From positions 1 through 58,198 of the forward strand of contig NZ_JABXKI010000414.1 in the NCBI RefSeq assembly GCF_017115095.1: a stretch of 58,198 bases of DNA. Direction: 5' to 3'. Below are positions 50,839-58,198 of this stretch, one piece after another; position 1 is the stretch's first letter, and the number at the start of each line of letters is the position of its first letter. The DNA is from Nostoc sp. NMS4 (GTDB lineage Bacteria; Cyanobacteriota; Cyanobacteriia; Cyanobacteriales; Nostocaceae). The position numbers were made by a program, and so were the translations under genes. The notes beneath the pieces were generated by a model. The model was given only the letters and a program-made list of their open reading frames with translations, had not been told where the DNA came from and made no database searches.

Positions 50839-52299
50839 ATGCTAATTAATGCTGAACTCCTACTGCAATACCAACGTTGTAAACGCCGACCTTTTCTAGA
50901 TATCCACGGTGACAAAAGGCAGCGCGATGCTCCTAATGAGTTGCTACGGAAACTGCAACAGGATAAAATCGCTCATCAGTTGAGTGCTTTAGCACACAGG
51001 ACTTATCACCAACCAGATTATTCTTATGGAAACTGGGAAAAGGGAGAGAAAGCAACTTTAGAATTGATGCAGCGTGGGGTTGAGTACATCTATAAAGGAG
51101 TGCTGTTAACAACTTATTCGGAAGCCGACACCCTCCTAAGTCGTCCAGATTTACTCGTGAAACAACCGGGACAATCAAATTTTGGAGATTGGATCTACGT
51201 CCCGGCTAGTATTGAACTGGGTAAGCGCCCAAAGCAAGAATATCAGGTTGTCGCTGCATTTCATGCTCAAGTGTTGGCAATAGTGCAGGGAGTTCCACCT
51301 GAAACAGCTTCACTCATATTGCGAAGCAAAAATACAAGTTATGCAGTGGATCTGTTTAAATGGATGCCACGAATGCAGCAGATTCTGGAGGAATTTATTC
51401 AAGTTTTAGAGTTACCGAATCCGCCAGAGGTGTTTATTTCTCGGCAAAAGTGTAATTTTTGCCATTGGTATAGTGAATGTTATGCGATCGCACAATCTGA
51501 AAAACATCTTTCATTATTACCAGGTGTAACACCCATTCGCTACACTCAACTTCAAGCCTTAGACATTATCACACTAGAATCTCTCGCTAACACTAGTCCC
51601 GGCAACTTAGAAAACCTACTTGGTTTTGACAGCGAAGTAGCGCCCAAATTGGTAGTACAAGCTCAATCCGCATTAGAAAAACGACCGTTAATCTTACCTT
51701 ACCCGCTACCGACAAAAGATATTACATTCACAGCGCCTATAGAGCTTTATTTTGATATTGAGGCCCAGCCAGACTTAGATTTAGATTATCTTTTAGGGGT
51801 TTTAGTCGTTGATAGACAAGCTAATACAGAACAGTTTTATTCCTTTTTAGCAGACAAACCAGAAGACGAAGAATTAGTTTGGCAGCAATTTTTAGATTTG
51901 GTTTGGCAATATCCCGAAGCGCCAATTTATCATTTTTGTGTTTACGAGTTTGATACAGTCAAACGGTTGGCAAAACTTTATGGCACTCCAAACTCCTTAG
52001 TGCGTCCCGTACTGAATCGATTTGTGGATGTGTATGAACAATTAACCCAAAGTGTAGCATTGCCCGTAGAAAGTTATGCCTTGAAAGCGATCGCTCGTTG
52101 GATGGGATTTGAATGGCGTGATAAAGACGCTAGTGGTGCTAAGTGTATTTACTGGTACGATCAATGGTTAGAAACAGGCGATCGCACCTTACTAGAAATA
52201 ATCCAACGTTACAATGAAGATGACTGCCGCGCCACCCTCAAAGTCAAAGATTGGCTTGTCAACTTTTTCCAAAATGAATATGATTTACGACTAGCTTAA
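50839..52299 (+). CDS. TM0106-type RecB-like nuclease with C-terminal RNase H-like domain
   Basis: The protein has 486 aa. The N-terminal RecB/Cas4-like domain begins MLINAELLLQYQRCKRRPFLD, with the first cysteine near residue 14. It carries the core DTLLSRPDLLV and VPASIELGKRPKQEYQVVAAFHAQ (Glu and Lys/Gln of the nuclease motif). A cysteine cluster near residue 200 (CNFCHWYSEC) completes a probable 4Fe-4S site. The C-terminal half resembles an RNase H-like/DEDD exonuclease with FDIEAQPDLDLDYLLG, HFCVYEFDTVKRLAKLYG and YNEDDCRATLKVKDWL. It acts on nucleic acid; its biological role is unknown. Confidence 0.88.
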   Translation: MLINAELLLQYQRCKRRPFLDIHGDKRQRDAPNELLRKLQQDKIAHQLSALAHRTYHQPDYSYGNWEKGEKATLELMQRGVEYIYKGVLLTTYSEADTLLSRPDLLVKQPGQSNFGDWIYVPASIELGKRPKQEYQVVAAFHAQVLAIVQGVPPETASLILRSKNTSYAVDLFKWMPRMQQILEEFIQVLELPNPPEVFISRQKCNFCHWYSECYAIAQSEKHLSLLPGVTPIRYTQLQALDIITLESLANTSPGNLENLLGFDSEVAPKLVVQAQSALEKRPLILPYPLPTKDITFTAPIELYFDIEAQPDLDLDYLLGVLVVDRQANTEQFYSFLADKPEDEELVWQQFLDLVWQYPEAPIYHFCVYEFDTVKRLAKLYGTPNSLVRPVLNRFVDVYEQLTQSVALPVESYALKAIARWMGFEWRDKDASGAKCIYWYDQWLETGDRTLLEIIQRYNEDDCRATLKVKDWLVNFFQNEYDLRLA

Positions 52300-52459
52300 G
52301 TAATTTCCTATGTTCTAAAGCTTTTCAAATTAAAAATTAATTAAAGCCTGATTTTATAAAAGTTATCAGGCTGATATCTGTCATCTAACATTGTTTTTTC
52401 ATTGGTATTATTTATAGGGACGCACAATTGGGCATTTGTAACGCAATGCAAACCATCAT

Positions 52460-52496
52460 GTAGAGACGGCGATTTATCGCGTCTTCAAAGACCAAT
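52460..52496. repeat. Interspersed repeat copy B (gtagagacg...aaagaccaat)
   Basis: The stretch gtagagacggcgatttatcg then cgtcttcaaagaccaat matches, inverted, the repeat at 14307-14342. The arms gagacg-gcgat and atcgc-gtctt are partly palindromic. The rest of 52300-52567 is AT-rich and empty apart from this repeat. Confidence 0.65.
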
Positions 52497-52567
52497 TATC
52501 TACACCAACAACCCTTAACTGAACCATATTGGTTTATAACGCATATTTATTTAACAAAAAAGAATCT

Positions 52568-53752
52568 ATGCAGCTAATTAAAAAAATCTTCGTATTCCCA
52601 CGAATTCTTTACTTTTTAATCCCGATTTTAATTATTAGCTTCATATTCACAAACTTACCGTCAAATGGCGTTGAAGTTAGTAACATAGAATTTATTGGAG
52701 AAGCTACCTTACCAAACGGTCTAATCTTTCAAAAAACCGAAGTTGGAGGTTTATCGGGAATTACATATAATGCCAAAAATAACCTTTATTACGCTATCTC
52801 CGACGATCGCGGACAAAAAGCTGCTGCTCGTTTCTACACCTTAAAAATCGACTTGAGTAAAGGTTCATTACAAAAAGGTGGAATTATGCCAGTCAGCGTT
52901 ACCACATTATTAAATGAAAATGGTCAAACATTTCGCCCTGGTGAAACTGATACAGAAGGTATTGCATTAACCAATAAAGCAAGTGTATTTATTTCTTCTG
53001 AAGGCGACGCTGCAAAATTAATTAATCCTTTTATTAAAGAATTCTCGCTATCTTCTGGCAAAGAAATTGTTACACTCCCCATCCCAAACAAATTTTTGCC
53101 AGATAAAACTAGTCAACAAGGTATCCGTAACAATTTGGCTTTTGAAAGCCTCACAATTACACCTGATAAAAAGCATCTATTCACAGCCACCGAAAATGCT
53201 CTAATTCAAGATGGTGTCGCAGCTAAACCTAATATCAGTAGTCCTTGCCGAATTTTGCAATACAACTTGCTCAACAACCAGCCAGAAAAGGAATTTCTTT
53301 ACCAAACTGAACCAGTTACACCATTTTTGAATCTGATTGGCAAATTCGCTAGTGGATTACCTGATTTACTTGCTCTCGATAATCAAGGACACTTCTTAAG
53401 TTTAGAACGGTCTTTTACTGGTTTAGGATTTGCTATTTCTCTGTTTCAGGTTTCTTTAGAAGAAGCCGATGATATTCATAATATTGATAGCCTTTTAGCA
53501 GTTAATCTCAAAAATATTAAACCAGTTAAGAAAAAACTGCTGTTAGATTTGAGAAAACTAGATGTACTCCTAGACAACATCGAAGGCTTAACTCTTGGCC
53601 CAAAACTACCCGATGGTCAGCAATCATTAATTCTCGTCAGTGATAACAATTTTAACTCACTACAACGCACCCAGATACTAGCCTTTAAAATTAAAATTGA
53701 AACTCCGCTAATTAGATTATTACGTCGTTTACTCCCAAATCTTAATCTTTAA
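52568..53752 (+). CDS. Phytase-like/esterase-like protein with N-terminal anchor
   Basis: The protein has 394 aa from ATG 52568 (MQLIKKIFVFPRILYFLIPILIISFIF); the frame extends to a TTG at 52529. The N-terminal hydrophobic segment is a signal or anchor. The rest matches the esterase-like phytase (PF13449-type) fold: GGLSGITYNAKNNLYYAISDDRG, RPGETDTEGIALT, FESLTITPDKKHLFTATENAL and DNIEGLTLGPKLPDGQQSLILVSDNNF. The family forms a beta-propeller in the periplasm. The substrate may be a phosphate ester, not tested. A very strong hairpin overlaps its stop codon. Confidence 0.85.
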   Translation: MQLIKKIFVFPRILYFLIPILIISFIFTNLPSNGVEVSNIEFIGEATLPNGLIFQKTEVGGLSGITYNAKNNLYYAISDDRGQKAAARFYTLKIDLSKGSLQKGGIMPVSVTTLLNENGQTFRPGETDTEGIALTNKASVFISSEGDAAKLINPFIKEFSLSSGKEIVTLPIPNKFLPDKTSQQGIRNNLAFESLTITPDKKHLFTATENALIQDGVAAKPNISSPCRILQYNLLNNQPEKEFLYQTEPVTPFLNLIGKFASGLPDLLALDNQGHFLSLERSFTGLGFAISLFQVSLEEADDIHNIDSLLAVNLKNIKPVKKKLLLDLRKLDVLLDNIEGLTLGPKLPDGQQSLILVSDNNFNSLQRTQILAFKIKIETPLIRLLRRLLPNLNL

Positions 53753-53797
53753 CTATATAGAGGTCAAAGTACGATGCGGCTTGACCTCTATATAGTT
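53751..53797 (+). terminator. Long perfect stem-loop after the phytase-like gene
   Basis: Seventeen bases at 53751-53767 (aactatatagaggtcaa) are perfectly inverted at 53781-53797, with a 13-base loop. The stem begins inside the stop codon and is followed by a short T-rich run (attt). This strongly suggests a terminator or 3'-end protector, possibly acting in both directions. The rest up to 54046 is AT-rich with no gene. Confidence 0.7.
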
Positions 53798-54046
53798 ATT
53801 TCGGATTATTCCTGTGTATTCACTGAATATACTAGGTAACTTTATCTAGCTTATTTATAGTTTACGTGTAATTTCTCAACCGTAATCCTTAATAAATATG
53901 TTACACAATGTTTAGTAGTTTTTGCAGACAGCTTAAGTATATTTATAGCATATAATTAAATTTCTCAAAATTTGGATATTTTTTAGATTTAAATTTAATA
54001 ATTAGCTAGACTTATTAAAGTATTTTGCCAATAACATTTTTTATAA

Positions 54047-55678
54047 ATGATTTTTATGCCAGAAAATAAAATTGAGAGTATGGTAGGGCAAAAAGCAGAA
54101 TTAGACGATTACATCGGACAATTTTTAAACAATCGCTATTTAATCAGAGATTTGATTGGCAAAGGGGGTATGGGTAGAGTTTATCTAGCGGAAGATACTG
54201 CTAAAGGTGGTATGCCGATCGCAGTGAAAATCCTATCACTTAGTTTGGCAAACCAACAAATGTCCCAACGCTTTGCCAGAGAGATTTTTATTGGCGCTCA
54301 ATTGGGTCGGAAAAGTAAACATATTGTTCGCATTTTAAGTTATGGCGTTACTGAAGATAAAACTCCATTTTATGTAATGGAATACCTGCAAGGAAAAAAT
54401 CTCAAACAAATTCTAAAAATTCAGCCCTTAACAATATCGAAGTTTTTAGAGATTTGTTATCAAATTTGTTTAGGCTTACAATGTGCTCATCAAGGTATCA
54501 GCCTTAAAGGAGAGATTTATCCGATTGTTCATAGAGATATTAAACCAGAAAATATATTTCTTACTGAAGATAGTAAAAAAGGAGAAATTGTTAAAATCCT
54601 AGATTTTGGTATTGCCAAGTTTTTAACAGAGCGAAGTGGGATGACCTTAACAGACTCTTTTATTGGCAGTTTACCTTACTGTTCTCCAGAACACATGGAA
54701 GGGCGCAAACTACTAGATGTCCGCTCTGATATTTACAGTTTGGGAGTACTAATGTTTGAGATGCTGACAGGGAAACATCCATTTAAAACAAAAAGTAACT
54801 CCTTTGGTACTTGGTATCAAGCCCATCGCTTTCAAATGCCACCGACAGTTGAAGAAGTAAATCCAGAAGTTAAAATCCCGGAAATATTAGAAAAAATATT
54901 GATGAGTTGTTTAGCTAAAGAAGTAAGCGATCGCCCTCAAAATATCAGCCAAATATTAGAAGGTTTAGAAAAAGTTAATGCTCAACTTAATGATGCTATT
55001 CCTAGCAGTAGCACTGACGTTATTAAAATTTCGTTTCCAGTTCAATTAGTACCCGCAACTTTATTATCAGAAAAAGAGTGTTTACAGAAAAATTGGCCTA
55101 AAAATAAACCAATTGCGTCCATTGGATTTCCCCATTTACTACAAACTCCTCAAAGACCTATACCAACTTTTTGGGCAATGTTACCCAAACAAGAGATTGC
55201 AAAATTTTTGGATAAAATACATGGTACTGAATTTATTAGCAAAATGAGTGTATACCCGATGCTGCTATGGGTAACAGTACTATATGATGCCCAACCTTCT
55301 ACGACTAAATGGCTACCTTATTTTCTGGATCTAAAAGATAATAAAGGGAAAAATGTAGCACGTAGTTTAGCAGAAGTAGGCTACTATCATCTGCTATTTT
55401 TCCCCCTAGAAGATCCAACTCATTGCTCTCATGTCACAACTTTAAACCTCACAGCTCAACAGCGCCAACAACTTGTAGATTGGTTAGATATGAGTCAGCA
55501 GTCAAATGAACTAATTTTACCTAATCAAGCTAAAAATATTCTCAAAACAGAGTACGAAAAGCTGAAGTTAGACATCTTACGAAACTTAGCTATACATCAA
55601 AAAGCTGATAAAGAAGGTTTAAAAAATTGGATGAATAAATTCTTGGAGATGTTTTTGAAAATCCTAATACATCCTTGA
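54047..55678 (+). CDS. Ser/Thr protein kinase with uncharacterised C-terminal domain (copy 1)
   Basis: The 543-aa Hanks-type kinase has a glycine loop GKGGMGRV at 38-45, VAIK-type Lys61 in IAVKIL, a catalytic loop HRDIKPEN at 162-169, DFG at 186-188 and the activation segment ending SPEHM (APE-type). The kinase domain ends near residue 310. From about 345 to 530 there is a domain shared only with the next gene in this window: it starts NWPKNKPIASIGFPHLLQTP and includes YPMLLWVTVLYDAQPSTTKW. There is no membrane span, so it is soluble. ATG 54056 is an alternative start. The target and signal are unknown. Confidence 0.92.
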   Translation: MIFMPENKIESMVGQKAELDDYIGQFLNNRYLIRDLIGKGGMGRVYLAEDTAKGGMPIAVKILSLSLANQQMSQRFAREIFIGAQLGRKSKHIVRILSYGVTEDKTPFYVMEYLQGKNLKQILKIQPLTISKFLEICYQICLGLQCAHQGISLKGEIYPIVHRDIKPENIFLTEDSKKGEIVKILDFGIAKFLTERSGMTLTDSFIGSLPYCSPEHMEGRKLLDVRSDIYSLGVLMFEMLTGKHPFKTKSNSFGTWYQAHRFQMPPTVEEVNPEVKIPEILEKILMSCLAKEVSDRPQNISQILEGLEKVNAQLNDAIPSSSTDVIKISFPVQLVPATLLSEKECLQKNWPKNKPIASIGFPHLLQTPQRPIPTFWAMLPKQEIAKFLDKIHGTEFISKMSVYPMLLWVTVLYDAQPSTTKWLPYFLDLKDNKGKNVARSLAEVGYYHLLFFPLEDPTHCSHVTTLNLTAQQRQQLVDWLDMSQQSNELILPNQAKNILKTEYEKLKLDILRNLAIHQKADKEGLKNWMNKFLEMFLKILIHP

Positions 55679-55752
55679 AAGTCCGCTATCAAAATCAAAA
55701 GGCTTGCCACCATTCCCGAATAATATTTTTATGTATTTATTGCTAACTTTAA

Positions 55753-57297
55753 ATGGACTCAGTATTACAAGTGAACAAAGTGAATCAGAGCTTATTTACA
55801 TCTTCAAGTAGTACGGGCTTCCTTGCCAATCGTTATCAACTCAAACAATTAATTGGTAGCGGTGGCATGGGTGAAGTTTTTTTAGCAAATGATGTTTTGT
55901 TAGGAGGTATACCAGTTGCGATTAAGTTTTTGACTCAAAGTGTTGTTAATGCCAAGATGCAACAAGACTTTGCTCGTGAAGCTTTAATGAGTGCAGCCTT
56001 GAGTCAAAAGAGCGTACATATAGTGCGGGCGTATGATTATGGTGTGAATGAGAAAGGAAAACCATACTACGTCATGGAATATCTAAGTGGCAAGAGTTTA
56101 AAGGATTTAATTCCGTTACCTTTGCCGATGTTTTTGACTCTCTCTCGCCAAATTTGTTTGGGCTTACAGTGTGCCCATCAAGGTATTAACATTGATGGTA
56201 AAATTTGTCCTTTGGTTCATCGAGATATCAAACCTGCCAATATATTAGTTATTCCCGATCCAATATTGGGTCAGTTAGTTAAAATTCTCGATTTTGGTAT
56301 TGCTAGATTTTTGAATTATGCATCAACAGCTAGTACAAGTAGCGGATTTAATGGCACTTTACCCTACTGTTCTCCAGAACAGTTAGATGGGGAAAAACTA
56401 GATAGTCGCTCTGATATTTATAGCCTGGGTGTGATGATGTTTGAAATGCTGACAGGCAAAAAACCTTGGGAAACAGAAACTGATTACTTTGGCGCTTGGT
56501 ATAAAGCACATCATTTTGAAGCACCAAAAACGATCGCAGATGTTAAACCCAGTCTGAAAATACCTCAAAAGCTAAATAGTTTAATTATGGCTTGTCTGGC
56601 TAAAAAAGCAAGCGATCGCCCCCAAAATATCGCTGAAATTTTACAAGTTTTAGACAGTGTAGAACAGCCTGATTTACCTACAAACTTAGCCTCAAACTCC
56701 ATTCTTAGCCGTCCCTTAAATTCTGCATCACCAATCACACTCGAACAAAGCTATCGACAACTTTTGTGGCCCGAAAATAAACCAATTCAAGAAATTGTTT
56801 TTCCCCAGCTTCTAGACACCCCACAAGGAGCGATAACAGCGATATGGTTAATGTTGTCTAAACAAGAAATCAAAAACTATGCAGTTTCTACCCGTTACAA
56901 CCAGTTTGTCTTTGTGACATCCCCTCACCCAATGCTGTTGTGGGTAACTGTACTCTACAATCGGCAATTCGTTCCTAAGTGGCTACCGTGCTACTTAGAT
57001 ATGCAAAATCCCCAAAATCTTAGTATGGTAAGTCTCCTAGCTGAAAATGAACAATATCCTTTGATTTTCTTTACCCTGGAAGCACCACATTCCTGTATCA
57101 AGGTTCTCAGCAGCCGCATTGAGCCAACTCAGCGACAAATGTTGAAAACCTGGGTGCAACAGAGTCATAGTCTACCACCCGCTTGTCAACCTCAATTGAG
57201 CAAACAGCTATTGAAGCAGCAGTATAAACAAATGCAAGCCAGAATACTGCAACATCTGGAATCAGAGCCACAGGTCGTATTATCACGGTCTGTTTAA
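55753..57297 (+). CDS. Ser/Thr protein kinase with uncharacterised C-terminal domain (copy 2)
   Basis: The 514-aa protein is a tandem paralogue of the gene at 54047, with a gap of 74 bases. It has a glycine loop GSGGMGEV (35-42), Lys58, HRDIKPAN (156-163), DFG (180-182) and SPEQL. The C-terminal domain (about 330-500) matches copy 1: LLWPENKPIQEIVFPQLLDTP, HPMLLWVTVLY and KWLPCYLD. The helical end carries a basic/Gln-rich pattern (SKQLLKQQYKQMQARILQHL). Both kinases look active. The N-terminal leader is serine-rich (QSLFTSSSSTG), and might be an autophosphorylation site. Co-transcription is likely. Confidence 0.92.
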   Translation: MDSVLQVNKVNQSLFTSSSSTGFLANRYQLKQLIGSGGMGEVFLANDVLLGGIPVAIKFLTQSVVNAKMQQDFAREALMSAALSQKSVHIVRAYDYGVNEKGKPYYVMEYLSGKSLKDLIPLPLPMFLTLSRQICLGLQCAHQGINIDGKICPLVHRDIKPANILVIPDPILGQLVKILDFGIARFLNYASTASTSSGFNGTLPYCSPEQLDGEKLDSRSDIYSLGVMMFEMLTGKKPWETETDYFGAWYKAHHFEAPKTIADVKPSLKIPQKLNSLIMACLAKKASDRPQNIAEILQVLDSVEQPDLPTNLASNSILSRPLNSASPITLEQSYRQLLWPENKPIQEIVFPQLLDTPQGAITAIWLMLSKQEIKNYAVSTRYNQFVFVTSPHPMLLWVTVLYNRQFVPKWLPCYLDMQNPQNLSMVSLLAENEQYPLIFFTLEAPHSCIKVLSSRIEPTQRQMLKTWVQQSHSLPPACQPQLSKQLLKQQYKQMQARILQHLESEPQVVLSRSV

Positions 57298-57360
57298 CGA
57301 ACAATTCGCACCTCAAAGAGACGGAATAAAAATAATTCCTAATTCCCAACTCCAAAACAC

Positions 57361-57389
57361 TTGACAATTAGAAAAAAAATAGTGATAAT
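57361..57389 (+). promoter_or_regulatory. Sigma-70 promoter of the tRNA-Asp gene
   Basis: A perfect -35 box TTGACA (57361-57366) and the -10 box GATAAT (57384-57389) are 17 bases apart. The predicted start near 57396 lies just before the tRNA at 57408. Confidence 0.75.
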
Positions 57390-57407
57390 AGCAAAGTTGC
57401 CAAACAA

Positions 57408-57481
57408 GGGACTGTAGTTCAATTGGTTAGAGCACCGCCCTGTCACGGCGGAAGTTGCGGGTTCGAGCCCCGTCAGTCCCG
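57408..57481 (+). tRNA. trnD-GUC: tRNA-Asp (anticodon GUC)
   Basis: The 74-base cloverleaf has acceptor arms gggactg (57408-57414) and cagtccc (57474-57480) that pair perfectly, followed by discriminator G57481. The anticodon loop is cc-tGTCacg with stem pairs ccgcc/ggcgg. The T-arm gcggg-ttcgagc-cccgt carries the ttcga motif. The CCA end is not encoded. It has a clear upstream promoter. Confidence 0.97.
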
Positions 57482-57639
57482 TTCTAAATTTATGAGTAGC
57501 GAATTACTAAACTTAGTTGATCTTGGATTTTGAATTCCCCAAAGAGGTTGACTCAGGATTTAGGGTTGACAACTGTTGCTAGAATATATAGATTTACCTA
57601 GAATTAACAGAGAAATAACCACATTGAAAGGTCGAATCA

Positions 57640-58128
57640 ATGTCTACTACTACCTATTGCAAAGGATTGCCCACACCAAAGTCAGAGATGAACGCAGTTG
57701 GGCAAACTGAGCTTGAAATGTTCCTAGAATCGTATGCACCGATTTTTCGCAGTGCAGCAATTGAAACAGTTAATCATTTGCTTTTTGGCGATGATTTTAA
57801 TAAATCTCAATGGAACACGCATTTACAATTAAGTTATGGCATCAATAAGCGACATGCTAATGGTGTAATCAGTTTTGCCAAGGGGAGAGTAGATGCTGCC
57901 AAAAGTCATCGGGAACTGCATATCAAAACTATTACAGGTAAGATAAAATCAATTGAGAAATGGCTAAAATCATCTGAACGTAAATTAAAATTAGCCAGGA
58001 AGTTTTACGCGAAAAAGAACTGGCAGTATTCTAAAACAGGATGTAACTTTCCTTTATCTTGCTCATTAAAATACCGTGATACTAACTGGAGTAATTTCGG
58101 TTCTACCGATCCCCTTATGAATATTTAA
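57640..58128 (+). pseudogene. TnpB-like transposon protein, N-terminal part, broken
   Basis: A 162-aa frame starts ATG 57640. The stretch HLQLSYGINKRHANGVISFAKGRVDAAKSHRELHIKTITGKIKSIEKWLKSSERKLK resembles the N-terminal helical region of TnpB-like RNA-guided nucleases of IS200/IS605 elements (pattern QLQxxYGINxRxANxII...). The frame ends in TAA, and in the same frame, after another TAA, the sequence continues ARIIGILIENLQNCESHIL, which resembles the following part. The gene is therefore probably interrupted by stop codons and continues past the window edge. A weak TTGACA-like box lies near 57565. It could also be a diverged protein of unknown function. Confidence 0.5.
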
Positions 58129-58198
58129 CACTAAAGTGCCAGGATAATAGGCATCTTAATCGAAAATTTGCAAAATTGCGAAAGCCATATCCTAACCT

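Overview
The window looks like chromosomal DNA of a filamentous, Nostocales-type cyanobacterium (Nostoc/Anabaena relatives). The evidence is the many GCGATCGC (HIP1) octamers in and between genes, heptameric short tandem repeats (CTGCCCT, GTGCTGAGT and related forms), several interspersed palindromic repeats, a CrtH-type prolycopene isomerase, a group-2 sigma factor and several cyanobacteria-type proteins of unknown function. There is no phage, no CRISPR array and no rRNA. One tRNA (Asp) is present.

Layout. 1-5 kb: a palindrome-rich repeat, an ABC-2 exporter pair, a pentapeptide-repeat protein and purT. 5.0-6.1 kb: a two-gene unit of unknown function flanked by two direct heptamer-repeat arrays. 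6.1-14.2 kb: an AMIN plus class A beta-lactamase-like serine hydrolase, prolycopene isomerase, uracil phosphoribosyltransferase, a YtxH-like protein, a YggT-family protein, a decayed Uma2 gene and a membrane-anchored alpha/beta hydrolase. 14.3-20.8 kb: a 123-bp MITE, an intact Uma2 gene, a two-gene M16 peptidase operon with a divergent TetR regulator, a DUF4332-type protein and a decayed reading frame.

20.9-34.7 kb is the largest coherent system. Ten minus-strand genes form a Wzx/Wzy-type exopolysaccharide operon: chain-length/tyrosine kinase, glycosyltransferase, flippase, glycosyltransferase, polymerase, four more glycosyltransferases or related proteins, and a WecG/TagA-family transferase. 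A secreted GH10 glycoside hydrolase lies convergently at the 3' end. No initiating phosphoglycosyltransferase and no outer-membrane exporter is encoded here, so these must act from elsewhere. A 1.17-kb non-coding region lies upstream of the operon, followed by a small secreted protein, a MITE related to a nearby IS, and a group-2 sigma factor.

38-58 kb holds housekeeping and accessory genes: ureidoglycolate-lyase-like protein, SUI1/eIF1 homologue, a Pmp3/YqaE proteolipid, a complete 954-bp IS5-type element abutting a 5'-truncated Uma2 gene, a 40-residue membrane protein, a large metallo-beta-lactamase-fold protein, Nif3-like, YjbQ, a MurG-like glycosyltransferase, a class V PLP enzyme, a HIT protein, a TM0106-type RecB-like nuclease and a phytase-like esterase. 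Then come two tandem Ser/Thr kinases that share an uncharacterised C-terminal domain, tRNA-Asp with a clear promoter, and at the right edge the N-terminal part of a TnpB-like protein broken by stop codons.

Several start codons were moved downstream from the longest open frame because the upstream start was TTG or GTG or overlapped a neighbour. Each such case is noted in its entry. The main points of novelty are the paired kinases with their shared C-terminal domain, the direct-repeat-flanked two-gene module, and the way mobile repeats have been built into reading frames.
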